A stretch of 64,000 nt of DNA from NCBI GenBank assembly GCA_030248295.1, contig JASANH010001177.1:62001-126000 (forward strand), in the 5' to 3' direction. This document shows, piece after piece, positions 33,471-43,715 of the stretch; positions within the stretch are counted from its first letter, which is position 1, and each line of letters starts with the position of its first letter. The notes beneath the pieces are model-generated. The model was not told the DNA's origin, made no database searches, and worked only from the letters and a program-made list of their open reading frames with translations. Origin of the DNA: Mesodorylaimus sp. YZB2_4. Taxonomy: Eukaryota > Nematoda > Enoplea > Dorylaimida > Dorylaimidae. Both the position numbers and the translations under genes were made by a program.

Positions 33471-34744
33471 CTACTCGGTGGGAGTAGGAGGTGGTGGAGG
33501 CAGAGGTCTTCTCTGTTCTAATGGCACAGGTATCATTGGGACTCCTCTCAATTGTGCAATCTGTTGTTGTTGTTGAAGCGGAGCATAGACCCCGCCTATT
33601 TTACGATCTGTTTGCATCACCGTCCCGCCAGCTAGATTTGTGGTGGCCATTGACCTGAGAGGTTGCTGGCCCAATGGCGCCAGTCGACGAGGCATCACTG
33701 TTGTACCTTGCGATACAGCATTGTGATCAATTGGAAAGGCTGCACTATTTGCAATTGGGGGCAGGGGCGCTCTCGTGTCTAATGGTTTGCCTTGAGCATT
33801 TGGATTCTGTTGATACTCGTTTGACAAAGACTGCTTGTGAGCCGACGCTGGCCGGCCACTTACGTCTCCAACTGAGGCCCCTTTGTTATCAGACGAGGAA
33901 ACTGGACAGCATACAAAGCAAGCCCGTTTCTTGGGCATGTCATCGGACGGTGTGTCTCTCGAAGTGTCATTCGGTCTAAGAATGAAGAAAGCAGAAAAGT
34001 TCACAAAGACAGACAAACCATATATCATCAACATACTTTTTCCCGCATAGCTTCCATATCAGCACCATAGCAACAAAAATGACCACTGCCGCTGCGCACA
34101 GTGAGGCGATTAATATGATTTGCCACTGGGGCAAGACACCTAAATCGATAGGTACACTCATTCGTCATGGTCTTACTTATCAGATGGACAAGAAGGGTTG
34201 TCACGCACCGATTAGTTGATGCATCAATAAAGTTATCAGGTAGTCTCACGAAAAATATGTACATAACTTGCTAGAAGTAAGCGTAACTGATGCACAAAAG
34301 GGAGTAGCTTTTCTTCTCCTAAAACAGCATGTCTCTCTAGGCCAAAACCAATTACTCGTTAGCTGTTTCGCATGCACTCGATATCGTGCCTAGTTTGCAT
34401 GCGGCACATGCATTAGGGCAATTTCATACATCGGAATGCTAGCACCAATGCACTATGCACTGCTGGACAATTGCACACAAAGAACACTGCTGACCTCGCT
34501 TCATGAAGGGTATGCATAATTTACATCCTTCTATACTGTACCTACTCTTTTGGTTTCCAGCATTTGACGTGCCATTCGTGAGCGTGAAGTTTGAAAATTC
34601 ATCGTTCGTACCATTTAAAACGGCCGATAAAATTGAGAAAGCATCACTGAAAGCGCCGCTTTCCCAAGTGGCATTATCAGATAAGTGAGCCGTCGACGTT
34701 AAACTCGAAGTATCCGGTGTGTTCGAGGCGAGAGTCGTGGCCAT
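33471..34744 (-). CDS. Single-pass membrane protein with Ser/Thr-rich ectodomain and proline-rich tail
   Basis: No known family recognised. Exons 34744-34546, 34139-34037 and 33975-33471 join in phase to 268 residues. The N-terminal region is Ser/Thr-rich with several N-glycosylation sequons (NAT, NGT, NFT, NGT) but has no signal peptide, so it may be a type III protein or an upstream exon may be missing. One membrane segment (WQIILIASLCAAAVVIFVAM) is followed by IWKLCGKK, a cysteine-bearing CFVCC stretch, and a long Ser/Pro/Gln-rich tail ending RPLPPPPPTPTE, which could bind SH3 or WW domains. Its layout (short ectodomain, one membrane segment, Cys then Lys-Lys, low-complexity tail) recalls the proteins at 2146 and 39183. 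A 3' fragment of the same gene lies at 22590-22740. Confidence 0.7.
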
Positions 34745-36773
34745 TTCCAGAAGCCAGTTATGGTATGCCGAAATAGAAACAACAAATACGGAAACCCTAA
34801 AAGGCTTCCCAGCTTTTCATTTGACCGTTCTACAGTTATGGCCAAGATGCGGTCATTGGCTCGAAGTCGCTATGGACGAGACCAACTGCCGCGAGGCCGA
34901 TACGGACCGAATAAGCGGTTGGCATGGGGTATGAGAGCCGCGTATACGTATGTAGTGTCATCGTAGATCGAAAACAGGGAACGAGGCTAAACAAGGTTGC
35001 TCAGCAACCACCTCGCCAGATCACCCGCCTGCGTCAGTGAACAAGCAGCTTACGCCAAGGATGGTCTATAAGGCCGAAGGACCCCTATTTTAGCCAAGGT
35101 GTCCGCGATGGGCTCGAGCGACGAGGAGACCAACATTTAGGAAAATTCACGAAGCGAGCATCAGCAACTCCCGTTTTCGTTACGACAATTACTTCCCTCT
35201 TCTTAATTATCAACCCGCGTATCCCCTCGCGTCAATACCTTTCCTGTGACGTCTTGTTACTGCACTAATCGTAAGAGAATTAAGGACAAGAAGCAGGCGC
35301 GTCGGACGATGTTTATTTTTCGTACCTTATCGCACATTCCTTGATCTGATCGTGAGTCTGAAGATATGCATTCTATCACCACTCATGGCCAGCATAGTAA
35401 TCTGGTTGTATCTAGAAATTTTCAGACTTTCTTTTTAAAAAGAAGTATAAAGGATCATTCGGAGGAATCCCTCTTATCGCATGACAGTGTTGGCAGGTTC
35501 ATAACAGGCATCAGTTTAAGTCATCAACTTCCATCTAAAAAAGGCACCAGTTTCCTTCTTTCAAGTGTGAGATGAAAAATAGATATTCTAGCATGCTATC
35601 CAGGATAAGGAGAGAGTACGAGATATTACGCAGACCACAAAGGCTATGTATGCTGCAACACTCTCACAGTCTGTCCAGCATGATCAGTTTCTTTGCATCA
35701 CAAGGAGAATCGAAAGATAAAACAGAGCTGGGAACAGCTTGTACGATCCTCGTGGGGCCAATTCATATTAGTCTCGTTTGTTTTCAGATTTTCACCCGTG
35801 CACACGTGAGCATTAGCCTGGACGATGTTCGTGCTCACATGCACAAGCATTGCACTGCATAATGCAGAAAGGCTACTATCCATTGCGATAGCTGTTACAG
35901 TATACTTTTTCGCTGATGTCAATAATAAAAAAATGAGATGGTGGAACTGTGAAGCCTCCACCTGTTTATGACTGGTAAGAGAAGATACAAACACTAAATT
36001 GGCTGGTCTGAAAACAATGATCAATAGGATGCTGTACGATCAGTTTTGATCGATTCACTGGATTTTGATGGCTCAAAGCGAATTTAGAATATTTGCAAAT
36101 CAATGCTCAAGCTTGAGCCCGCTGTAGACAATTCAGTATCACCTGCAAAGGAAGTCGCCACATCGCCTCCGACACGAGCCGCATCCTCAACAACCCATCG
36201 GCCAGTAGTACCTTTTGATTGTCAGTTGCGACCTCAGTAAGCGCTGCACTGCCACACTAGCATGCCATTGTTTGTTGAAGATCACTGCACTCCTTTTTAG
36301 CGAGGTCCCACTGCCAGCACCATCTCGGAGTGGGTAAAAAGCAACATAGAATTTAGTTTTGCTTCCTAACAGCTGTCAGGATGAAGTCAGGATCTGCCCT
36401 TCTCGTCGCTTCAAGGATTTAAGGTTTTCGAAGGGAGGACTATGGATTAGGGGACATTTCATAATCAGAGCTTGTGCATACTTACCAGTGTTTTTCCGTT
36501 TTGAATGCCCTAAGCATCTTCGATTGGTCTCCACAAGCGTCAAGAGTCCGAAACCGAGGGCGGCTCATAAACCGTCTGAATCAAGGTCAGAATCAAATCC
36601 AATGGGCCGTTACGATTCGGTCTGGATTGGATGATCTGGGAGCACCGAGACTGTTTGAGTCAGGATTCTGATGCATTGAGACCAAAGTTAGAGATGTTCG
36701 CTAGCCATCCGATCCAGCTCGGACAGAACCAAGAGGAGGCGAATACAGCGGTGCACTGTCAAGAATCTCGCGG
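34745..36773. other. Intergenic region, no gene seen
   Basis: Two kb without recognisable coding sequence; open frames up to 108 aa lack domains. Upstream exons of the CHK-like remnant at 36774 would lie here but were not identified. Confidence 0.45.
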
Positions 36774-37109
36774 ATGGAGAGCTCAAAAGAGAAATATGCA
36801 CTGCGATCGGTTTGCCCACATGCCCACATGGACGACATCATAAAACATTATTATTCGTGTCTGGAAAAGAAACTAGGCAAGGAAACGCCTAGAGAGCTGA
36901 CCTTGGATCGAGTACTCGATTTGGCCCATAAGCAAGCGGCATTCAACTGTCTCATGCTGTTTCTCATGCAAGACACAATGAACACCATGTTCGCCCCGAC
37001 CGATTGTCCCGAGTACAAGATCAAGCAAGAACGCATGGTCGAAAGAGCCAAAGCTGGTATCGGCTACGCGGCGAAGATACTGGACATTACCGTCGAACAT
37101 GGCAAGTGA
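36774..37109 (+). pseudogene. C-terminal piece of a CHK-kinase-like (EcKL/DUF1679-type) gene
   Basis: The frame reads DDIIKHYYSCLEKKLGKE, LTLDRVLDLAHKQAAFN and IKQERMVERAKAG, ending with a stop at 37109. The pattern of a YY-x-x-L helix, an LG turn, a T-L helix and a closing basic amphipathic helix matches the C-terminus of choline/ethanolamine kinase-like CHK proteins, which are expanded in nematodes and insects. The catalytic lobes are missing upstream. It is either a last exon whose partners I could not find or a truncated copy. Confidence 0.4.
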
Positions 37110-38456
37110 TCATGATTGTCAGTCACTGGCTGGACGAGCTTAGCTTGGCGCTGTAATTGGTGGGCGATTGCTCACGATCAGAACAATCGCCATCATTGTA
37201 GGATGGTATGCGCGCATACTTTAGCTTTCTTTGTCACACCTTCTTTATTTGGAGATGATAATGTACATGTAAACTAATTCTTCTGAAATGCTCGCCGCTA
37301 TAGGATGGGCTGCTGCTATGATGCGGCTGGGATGAGGCCGCATCATACACTGCTTACTGCTTCCGTAGTGCGTATGGTGCCCGGCTCTGTCTCGCCTGGC
37401 CGACTGTCCCAAGTGGCCGCCCGTCTCCCTAGCCGACTTTCTCACATGGCTGACCATTTTTTTTTATTGGACGGCCATACATTGGACGGCCAAGTGATAT
37501 GGTCTCTTGAAAGTCCAATGTTTGAAATGAGCGGCAGAATTAAATATTTGTAGCATTAAAAATTTAAAGAACTTTTTTGGATCAATCGTCTCCCTATGGA
37601 TGGGAGATACCATATTCCAACCCGGTGTCTCTAATTCCGAATGATTCCTGCTCAAATCGATTTCAAAACAGGTCCTTTCTTTATGATAAACGATGCTAAG
37701 AATTTGACGTTACCCCTTCAGCTGCCTGATGGGATGGCCGACTATCTAACTTCCCCGTCTAACGATAAGAGCACCAGTCCTGTAAGGAAACATTATTGAG
37801 CATGATTTGCGGTGCAAGGGCCTGACTCTCCATGCGATTAAAACCAAATTGATTGGCAATACCTAAGGCCTTGATCGGGTGAACCCATTCTTTAAAGGGC
37901 AAGTGATCATTTTTGAACTGACGAGACAAACTTCCTATTGTACTTCATGTACTTCCTGGTGTGTCGCCGCTGGAGACATTATCCCAAGTGGGGCTATGTC
38001 CCAAATGTTGTCCAAGTTCATAGTTAATTGGAGCAGACACACCGGCTTTCGACGAGAGGAATGGTCATATTTGTGCATTCTATATTCTAATGACTCATCA
38101 CATACCTGCCCCAATTGTTTTTGTTTTCTGCTGATTCTTCAATTCTTAATTAGGCGAAAGGCATTGAACTGCTAAAACATTTATAGTCGGCCAAATGAGT
38201 CTGTCGGTCAACTATTAAAATCAGGCATACCAATACATTAGACGGCCACCTGAGACAGTCGGTGAAGTGAGGCATGCGGCCACCTAAGACAGTCAGCCAG
38301 GTGATACACAATCCGGTATCAGCATCGCGGGTCGGCTAGCCGACCCGACAGCTGGGCCACGAACTCCGATGAACGGGGGCGCACCCAGCAATTAGACGGG
38401 GACTTACATCTCCATTGATGGCCTCTGAGTTAGTTACGTCAATGAGACCAAGCTTG
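37110..38456. other. Intergenic, no gene seen
   Basis: No domain, terminal repeat or RNA gene recognised. Short repeated phrases such as GACGGCCAAGTGA, GACGGCCACCTGA and CGGCCACCTAAGACAGTC recur irregularly between 37470 and 38310. Confidence 0.4.
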
Positions 38457-38900
38457 TCAGGCGTAGGAGAGAATGCGGCTGGCCGAAGTCGGCGGGACAA
38501 AAACTCCAACTGGAGATCGCAGCTCCAAGATATTTGACTTTTTCAACCCTTTCCTCGTTCCGACAGGATCTGAGGTACTGTAATCGGAATTGCTTGCAAA
38601 TCGCAGCAGTCTAGGACTGCTTGAATCACTGAACTTGCCGATAAAATACCGACCCATGGTGAATGCACAAAGAGAAGTATCTTCAGCAGATTTTTGGAAA
38701 CAATAACTAGGAAATTCTGTGGCCCAACTACAAAGCGTTAGATTCTCGGAAGCTAGAAAAAGCAGCGGACCAAATACGCTCCCCTGATCGTGAGGGAACA
38801 AGGAGCTCTTGTGGAAACCGATGACGGAAACGTACTGCTGATCAAATATAATTCGAGCCAATTTACACGAAGGTGTAAATTGTTATCTGTGTAAGGTGTC
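38457..38900 (-). pseudogene. Degenerate LINE-type reverse transcriptase remnant
   Basis: The minus frame reads FDQQYVSVIGFHKSS, then PHDQGSVFGPLLFLA. This resembles the reverse transcriptase stretch in which a V-x-V-x-G-x-x-S strand leads to VPQGSVLGPLLF. A degraded AEDTSL follows at the spacing expected for the F-A-D-D box. The frame ends with FVPPTSASRIL, shared with the repeat near 14200. Surrounding frames are closed, so it is a fossil. Confidence 0.45.
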
Positions 38901-39182
38901 AATGTAATTTGGGACATCCAATAGTTTGGTTGAGGGTATCCAATAGCTGCGTTTAGCAGTACCTTTCCAACGCGAGATGCGTTGATCCACGTAACAGGCG
39001 AAACAGGTATGCTGCACTTCACATGCCCTCGGGAGATAAGCCGTGATGTGGAAGTTTTTCGTTCAAGTGTATCATCTGCAATAGACTCGTTGAATCATTA
39101 CACGCCCCTTTAATGCACATGAATGCTGTCGCAAAAAGAAGTTCACGAGCATCGATCAAAATCTGTCTCAATGGGCCGCTGT

Positions 39183-40271
39183 TCATTTCTTTCCTTTTTT
39201 GCCCTTCGGGCTCGGTTTCTTGGTCGTTCCCTCCCCCTTTTCATCGAACACGTTCGATGCAGCCGCTGCCAATGTTGCTTGCGGTGCTTCCGACATTGCT
39301 GGTGCCGATGCCGCCTTCTTCGCCCCTTTCTAAAAGCCAGAGGTGATGGAATCTTTTTGTCAAGCATAAAAGCCAGGGCCTTCACCTTCTTCGGGGATGA
39401 CTTCGGCATGAGTGAGAGGTATGCGCCTTCTTCCTTATCTTGCTTCGCGGTTCCCTGAAGAGGAGCTCGGACTAGACGAGGCAGGATAAGGTAGGTCGAT
39501 GATCATACTTCTGCTGATCTGTCGAACACTTCCGTCTTCGCCAGGGCCATAGTTTCCTCGGGGGCCGGATCGAACGACACTCCTGCCTTCTTCGTTCCCT
39601 TCCCTGTTTTACCCTTGGTGGTCGTTTTGGCCGTTTTCTGCGTCGCTTCAGCTTCTGTCTCCAGTTTCTCCGATGCTCCTTCTTTTCCTGTCTAGAACGA
39701 AAGAAACTTTGTTAGCAGAATAAGTGCAGGAAATATTGGGGTCTTACCTTGGCACTCGCTTTTGCGGAAGTCGGACTCTTGACTGTTGAGCGGTTGACTT
39801 TCGACGCACCTCCCACAGCGCTAGCATCTCCGACCTCGGTCTCTTCTACCTCAGCCACCGGCTTCTTTGCGACTGCTTTCTTTTTGCCCTTGGCGCCTTC
39901 AAAATTTCGGAAGCGTCAAGAGCAGAATCAGAGAAATCACGATCGGGAGCACCTTGCTTACCTTTTTTGCCTTTCTTCTTGGGGATCCCTTTCTTTCCAG
40001 CGACTGTGGCTTTTCCTTCTTCGCCTCCTCCTTCCTCGTCCTCGCCCTCGCCCTCTTCCTCATTTTTGGCATCATCGTCCTTCTTCGCCTTGTCCTTTTT
40101 GTCGCCGCTCGCGCAGAGTTGAACGAGGAATGGCGTGGCCATCACGAAGCACACGATCAACGCGACCAACCAAATGATCAAAGACCATGTTCGCACGTCA
40201 ATCGTCGCCGCACTTTTCTCCGAACTGAAAATTCGAATCGGGGCCATTACTGCACCAGTCTTTCGTTTCAA
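39183..40271 (-). CDS. Lysine-rich single-pass membrane protein
   Basis: No known family recognised. Exons 40271-39962, 39896-39748, 39691-39509, 39454-39386 and 39329-39183 agree in phase; introns are 54-65 bp. A short N-terminus (start at 40271, or at 40247 with MAPIRIF) leads to one membrane segment (WSLIIWLVALIVCFVMATPF), then LCASGDKKDKAKKDDD, a Glu/Gly acidic run and a long Lys/Ala/Thr-rich tail with repeated KGKKGK-like blocks ending PKGKKGKK. No signal peptide was seen. Layout and short introns resemble the genes at 2146 and 33471. Intron 1 ends TTTTGAAG, a poor acceptor, but is the only choice that keeps frame. Function is unknown; the tail could bind acidic partners, nucleic acid or microtubules. 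Confidence 0.7.
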
Positions 40272-40811
40272 CCAACCGTACGATGCGAAGTTCGGACACT
40301 ACACTGGAGAGGGGTCTCCAAAATGAATGCAACAAGCGGTGTGAAGTATAGGCAAGTTCAAAGAGACCTGGCCTACTAAGCCGCGTGAAGAACCGAAGGA
40401 CCAGTACCTCTGAACTGATAACTACGTCAGTCATGGAGTCTTAATTAGTTTCGACAGCTATGTTTTGCATCAACATGAGAGTGGATACCAAGATTTAGTT
40501 TGGGAAAATGGATGAGAGTTTAGACTTGTGCAGCATTCATTGACTGCCAGCCATTATTTAGGTCTTCGAGATAGCACCGCTTCACCTCGAATACAGTATT
40601 TCTGCTCCCTCTCCTGAAAGTACTCAATGCCATCAGGCAATAGTGCGCACTTGATGGTTGACTGGCGGCCCTAAGAAAGACCGCTGCTGCCGCTGCTTCC
40701 TGAATCCGTTGAGGGTACTTTGCATCGTTTTTTTTGAATTCCGGCCATATAGTAAATGAGTAGGAAACGCCATTGAGAATTCCCCTGGATATTGTTCGAT
40801 CTTTCGCGTTT

Positions 40812-40866
40812 TAAAGCATCACCAAATGCGGGCATGCTCGCTCGAGGGTGAAGGGTCACACTGCAT
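40812..40866 (-). repeat. SINE tail fragment
   Basis: The plus-strand reading AAGCATCACCAAATGCGGG and CTCGAGGGTGAAGGGTCACA is the reverse complement of the 3' body of the SINE at 820-970. The tRNA-like head is absent. Confidence 0.6.
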
Positions 40867-42411
40867 AACCTAGTCTATGTGTGCAACATTTTAGCATATC
40901 TAGTGCTTGTGTATTTGCTAGTGCTTGTTCAGCTTACTGTAGCTTTTCTTTAAGTGACTGCGGTGCTTCTTCGCCTTCGCCTTCGCATTATCCCCCGCCC
41001 TCGGCCCCGTCTCGATTTACAGCGCACTAGCGGCGGGGCACGTCTCTTCTCACGGGCATGGGTGAGCACCGGTCACAGTCAGATCTCCCCAATTCGTTCT
41101 TTTATCATTTATAATTTTTCCAGATTGCCCACTTGAGCGATTCCCGTTTTGCCTATATCTGTCGCGTCATCGCGAACTAGCTTACGTTATTGTTTAGATC
41201 AGTAATAAATGTTTACGGTCTGTCTGAATTAATAGCACTAACTCGTAGCTATGGGACGATAGGCTCGACCCGTCTAAGCTATCCCACAGGTGGGGGTTAA
41301 CCCTTAGTTTTGTGTAACTTAATGGGAAAAGTATGTGTGTATATCGTTCGAAGTAAAGAGGTCGTGAACGGTCTGTTGCATATGTTGGAAGAGTCGCCAC
41401 AATATCCTGTAGCCGAATATTAAAAGCAAGGATGTGGGACCAGCACTCACAGCAGCGTCCCTCTACGTGGCTCCGCTTGGACCATTCCGCACAACGGCAT
41501 CCTGGATCAGATATCAGCTCCCTCGGACGATGGCGAGGGCTGAGTAAACTATCGGCGTGAAATCTTCAGCCTAGGGAGTACTGGGACAAGCCAGTGTACT
41601 GCCTTGGCCACAGGAACGAACCCACGTAGCCCACGGCTCACAATCCAGAGGGCGGCTTCAGGTGTCGATCCTGATAACGGAAATCCCTGACCCTGAATTG
41701 GCTAGAGTGCAGTCCAGACCAGGAGCTCGATACCAGTCACCGCCCAATTCATGAAAACCAAAAGAATCATTGAGCCTCGATCTCGCTCTCGTGTCTTGCC
41801 CGGACCTAGGAGAGGCAGACCAGTTCCCAGAACCAGTGCACTGATAGGTGCAGATGAGGTATTCACGCCTATTACAGGTGTTTGACGGCCAAGACTATCT
41901 TCTCGTTTGTCTTCCGTCTCTCCACAGCAAGTCGACGGTGCCTGGTGAGTCACCCACGGCCTGGCGTGCAAGGTCAGCGAGGGTTTATGGTTCGCAAGTC
42001 GACCTCGGTCACTGGGGATCGAAGGCAGGACGAGGCTAGCCGCCTGCTACGAGCTGTAGTAGACTACGCCGACTCACTGCAATAGCGCGGTTGCTCATTC
42101 ACATAGTGCTCTGGCCACACCTTCAAAAGGACATCCGTTGTCGCTCTGCATGTAAGCGATAGCTGTGAGACTGATCAAACCATGATCGATCAAATCACAA
42201 CCATGAGGCATAAGGCAAACACTACCCGGGTCGTCTTTGATACATCACCAGCAACAGTCGGCATTACCGACGTGCCATCGAAGACTCCGATATTATACAG
42301 TATGACTCACACAAAGATCACCCTACTTCACTCTTGCGAAACAAAACTATTACCAGTCCCTTATCGTTAGGCACATCACAATGTTCTAGTTCGGCCTTGC
42401 TAGACTATCCT
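40867..42411. other. Intergenic region with a dispersed repeat
   Basis: No gene recognised. The block at about 41776-41855 (CCTAGGAGAGGCAGACC, ACCAGTGCACTGATAGG) is related to 9611-9690. Confidence 0.45.
41776..41855 (+). repeat. Dispersed repeat
   Basis: Related to the block in carrier intron 4 at 9611-9690, with shared AGGAGAGGCAGA and ACCAGTGCACTGAT strings in the same order. Confidence 0.5.
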
Positions 42412-43368
42412 TCAATACAGTTTCTGGTTCTTAGGCGATGGCCGCTGAGTATTGGCTTTCTTGCGAACGTACGAGTATCGATTATCTCCAACACTTTCCG
42501 ACGTGGTTCGACGCTTCATTACTGACGCGTAGGTATTGGTGCGACGATCCAGCTGTATACGAAAGCACACGCAGACACACACTGATATTGACAAAACGAA
42601 TACCAAGAGCGCCACTGCCAGCAGAAACCACGGCAACCAAATAACTTTCTTTTGTGTCGGAGTTGGCGTCCATGCAGCTCCAAAATCGGGCCAAGTTGCT
42701 GATTTTGGTGTGAATGCAGTCGAATTCCAATTTGCTATTGGATTGGGTGAGACTGACTCGCATACGAGCACATATCGTAGCAACTTTTGCTTGTTTTCTG
42801 CAATAGCTGTTTCGGGAATGTCGCAAATAACGTCAGACCAGATTGGTCTTTTAGTCGTTGTCTCGTTCCACTCGGCCAGTACGCATCGTTCCATGAACTT
42901 TTCTTCTCCACCCCGGTGATATTCCAGATTGTCAGGCTGGCGTGGGGACCAGGGAGGAGAAGAGGAAGGGAAAGAAGACTCCAATGTCGAATTATCCTTC
43001 GTCCATATCCATTTCGATCTTTCGGCCCATATCGATAAAGTGGTCTGGTTCTTGTCGACTGGAACTTCTCTTATTAGTCCGATCCAGATTACCCATTCTG
43101 TCCTATTCGTCGTATTCCGGATCGCATCGACCAATAACTTCTCTTTGTCTTCGGTATCCAACTTCGGCAAGCACCAGTGCTCGTCGCCAATCTCATCACA
43201 CATATTGTGGGCCATGAGCATGGGGACAAAGGTCGTATTGGACACTAGGGTAACGTGAAAACAGTATCGATTTGAACCAGAGTCATGACATATGGTTGAT
43301 CCGAGGCAAGTCGAAAATGCCTTCATGACTGCAGCCGCCGCGAAAAGGAACCTGCAACACACCGCCAT
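42412..43368 (-). CDS. Membrane-anchored C-type lectin-like protein, intronless, copy 2
   Basis: Paralog of the lectin at 21310-22407; 318 residues in one exon. N-terminal hydrophobic stretch, then a lectin-like domain with EWVIWIGL, WIWTKDNSTLESS, PPWSPRQPDN, ERCVLAEW and YVLVCES. A membrane segment (LPWFLLAVALLVFVLSISV) follows, with a run of cysteines (CVCVCF) and a basic tail ending NQKLY. The EPN of copy 1 is QPDN here, a change that by C-type lectin rules could alter sugar preference. Several N-glycosylation sequons are present (NTT, NRT, NQT). The first ATG was taken as start; an internal Met at residue 15 is an alternative. Confidence 0.75.
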   Translation of the reverse strand: MAVCCRFLFAAAAVMKAFSTCLGSTICHDSGSNRYCFHVTLVSNTTFVPMLMAHNMCDEIGDEHWCLPKLDTEDKEKLLVDAIRNTTNRTEWVIWIGLIREVPVDKNQTTLSIWAERSKWIWTKDNSTLESSFPSSSPPWSPRQPDNLEYHRGGEEKFMERCVLAEWNETTTKRPIWSDVICDIPETAIAENKQKLLRYVLVCESVSPNPIANWNSTAFTPKSATWPDFGAAWTPTPTQKKVIWLPWFLLAVALLVFVLSISVCVCVCFRIQLDRRTNTYASVMKRRTTSESVGDNRYSYVRKKANTQRPSPKNQKLY

Positions 43369-43543
43369 CTCGAGTAAGCGACTGCAAGGCGCCTAATGTA
43401 AAGCTGCCCTACTGGAAATTTGATTTCCCTCTATTATGAGCTAGAAAGAATTTGACCTGCTAAGTTGTCTGCTGAGTGGCGGGAGGTGCTGTTTGCACCT
43501 GCATGCATTCTGTCTTGCTGTGGCATGCATCGACGTTGTGGTG

Positions 43544-43557
43544 CCCCCCCCCCCCCC
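43544..43557. repeat. Poly-C run, 14 bp
   Basis: Uninterrupted C tract in the short interval between the lectin gene (minus) and the GALNT gene (plus). Confidence 0.9.
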
Positions 43558-43715
43558 GTTTGTGATTGATCGTGAGTGGGCGATCGATTTATTTATTGGT
43601 TGGTCGAACCAGCGACCTTGATCGGTAAGTGTAAAACTGAACAATGGCCCTAGAAGGCAATGTCCAAAAAACTAAAATCTTTTTGCATAATAGGTTTTTG
43701 CTGCTTCCAGCAGCA

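Noticed and set aside
37470..38310. Irregular GACGGCC and GACAGTCGG phrases considered as a CRISPR-like or satellite array
   Set aside because: Spacing and sequence are irregular and the organism is a eukaryote; no array structure.
39749..40177. Plus-strand frame of 142 aa
   Set aside because: Antisense to the lysine-rich membrane protein exons; low complexity reflects the complementary strand.
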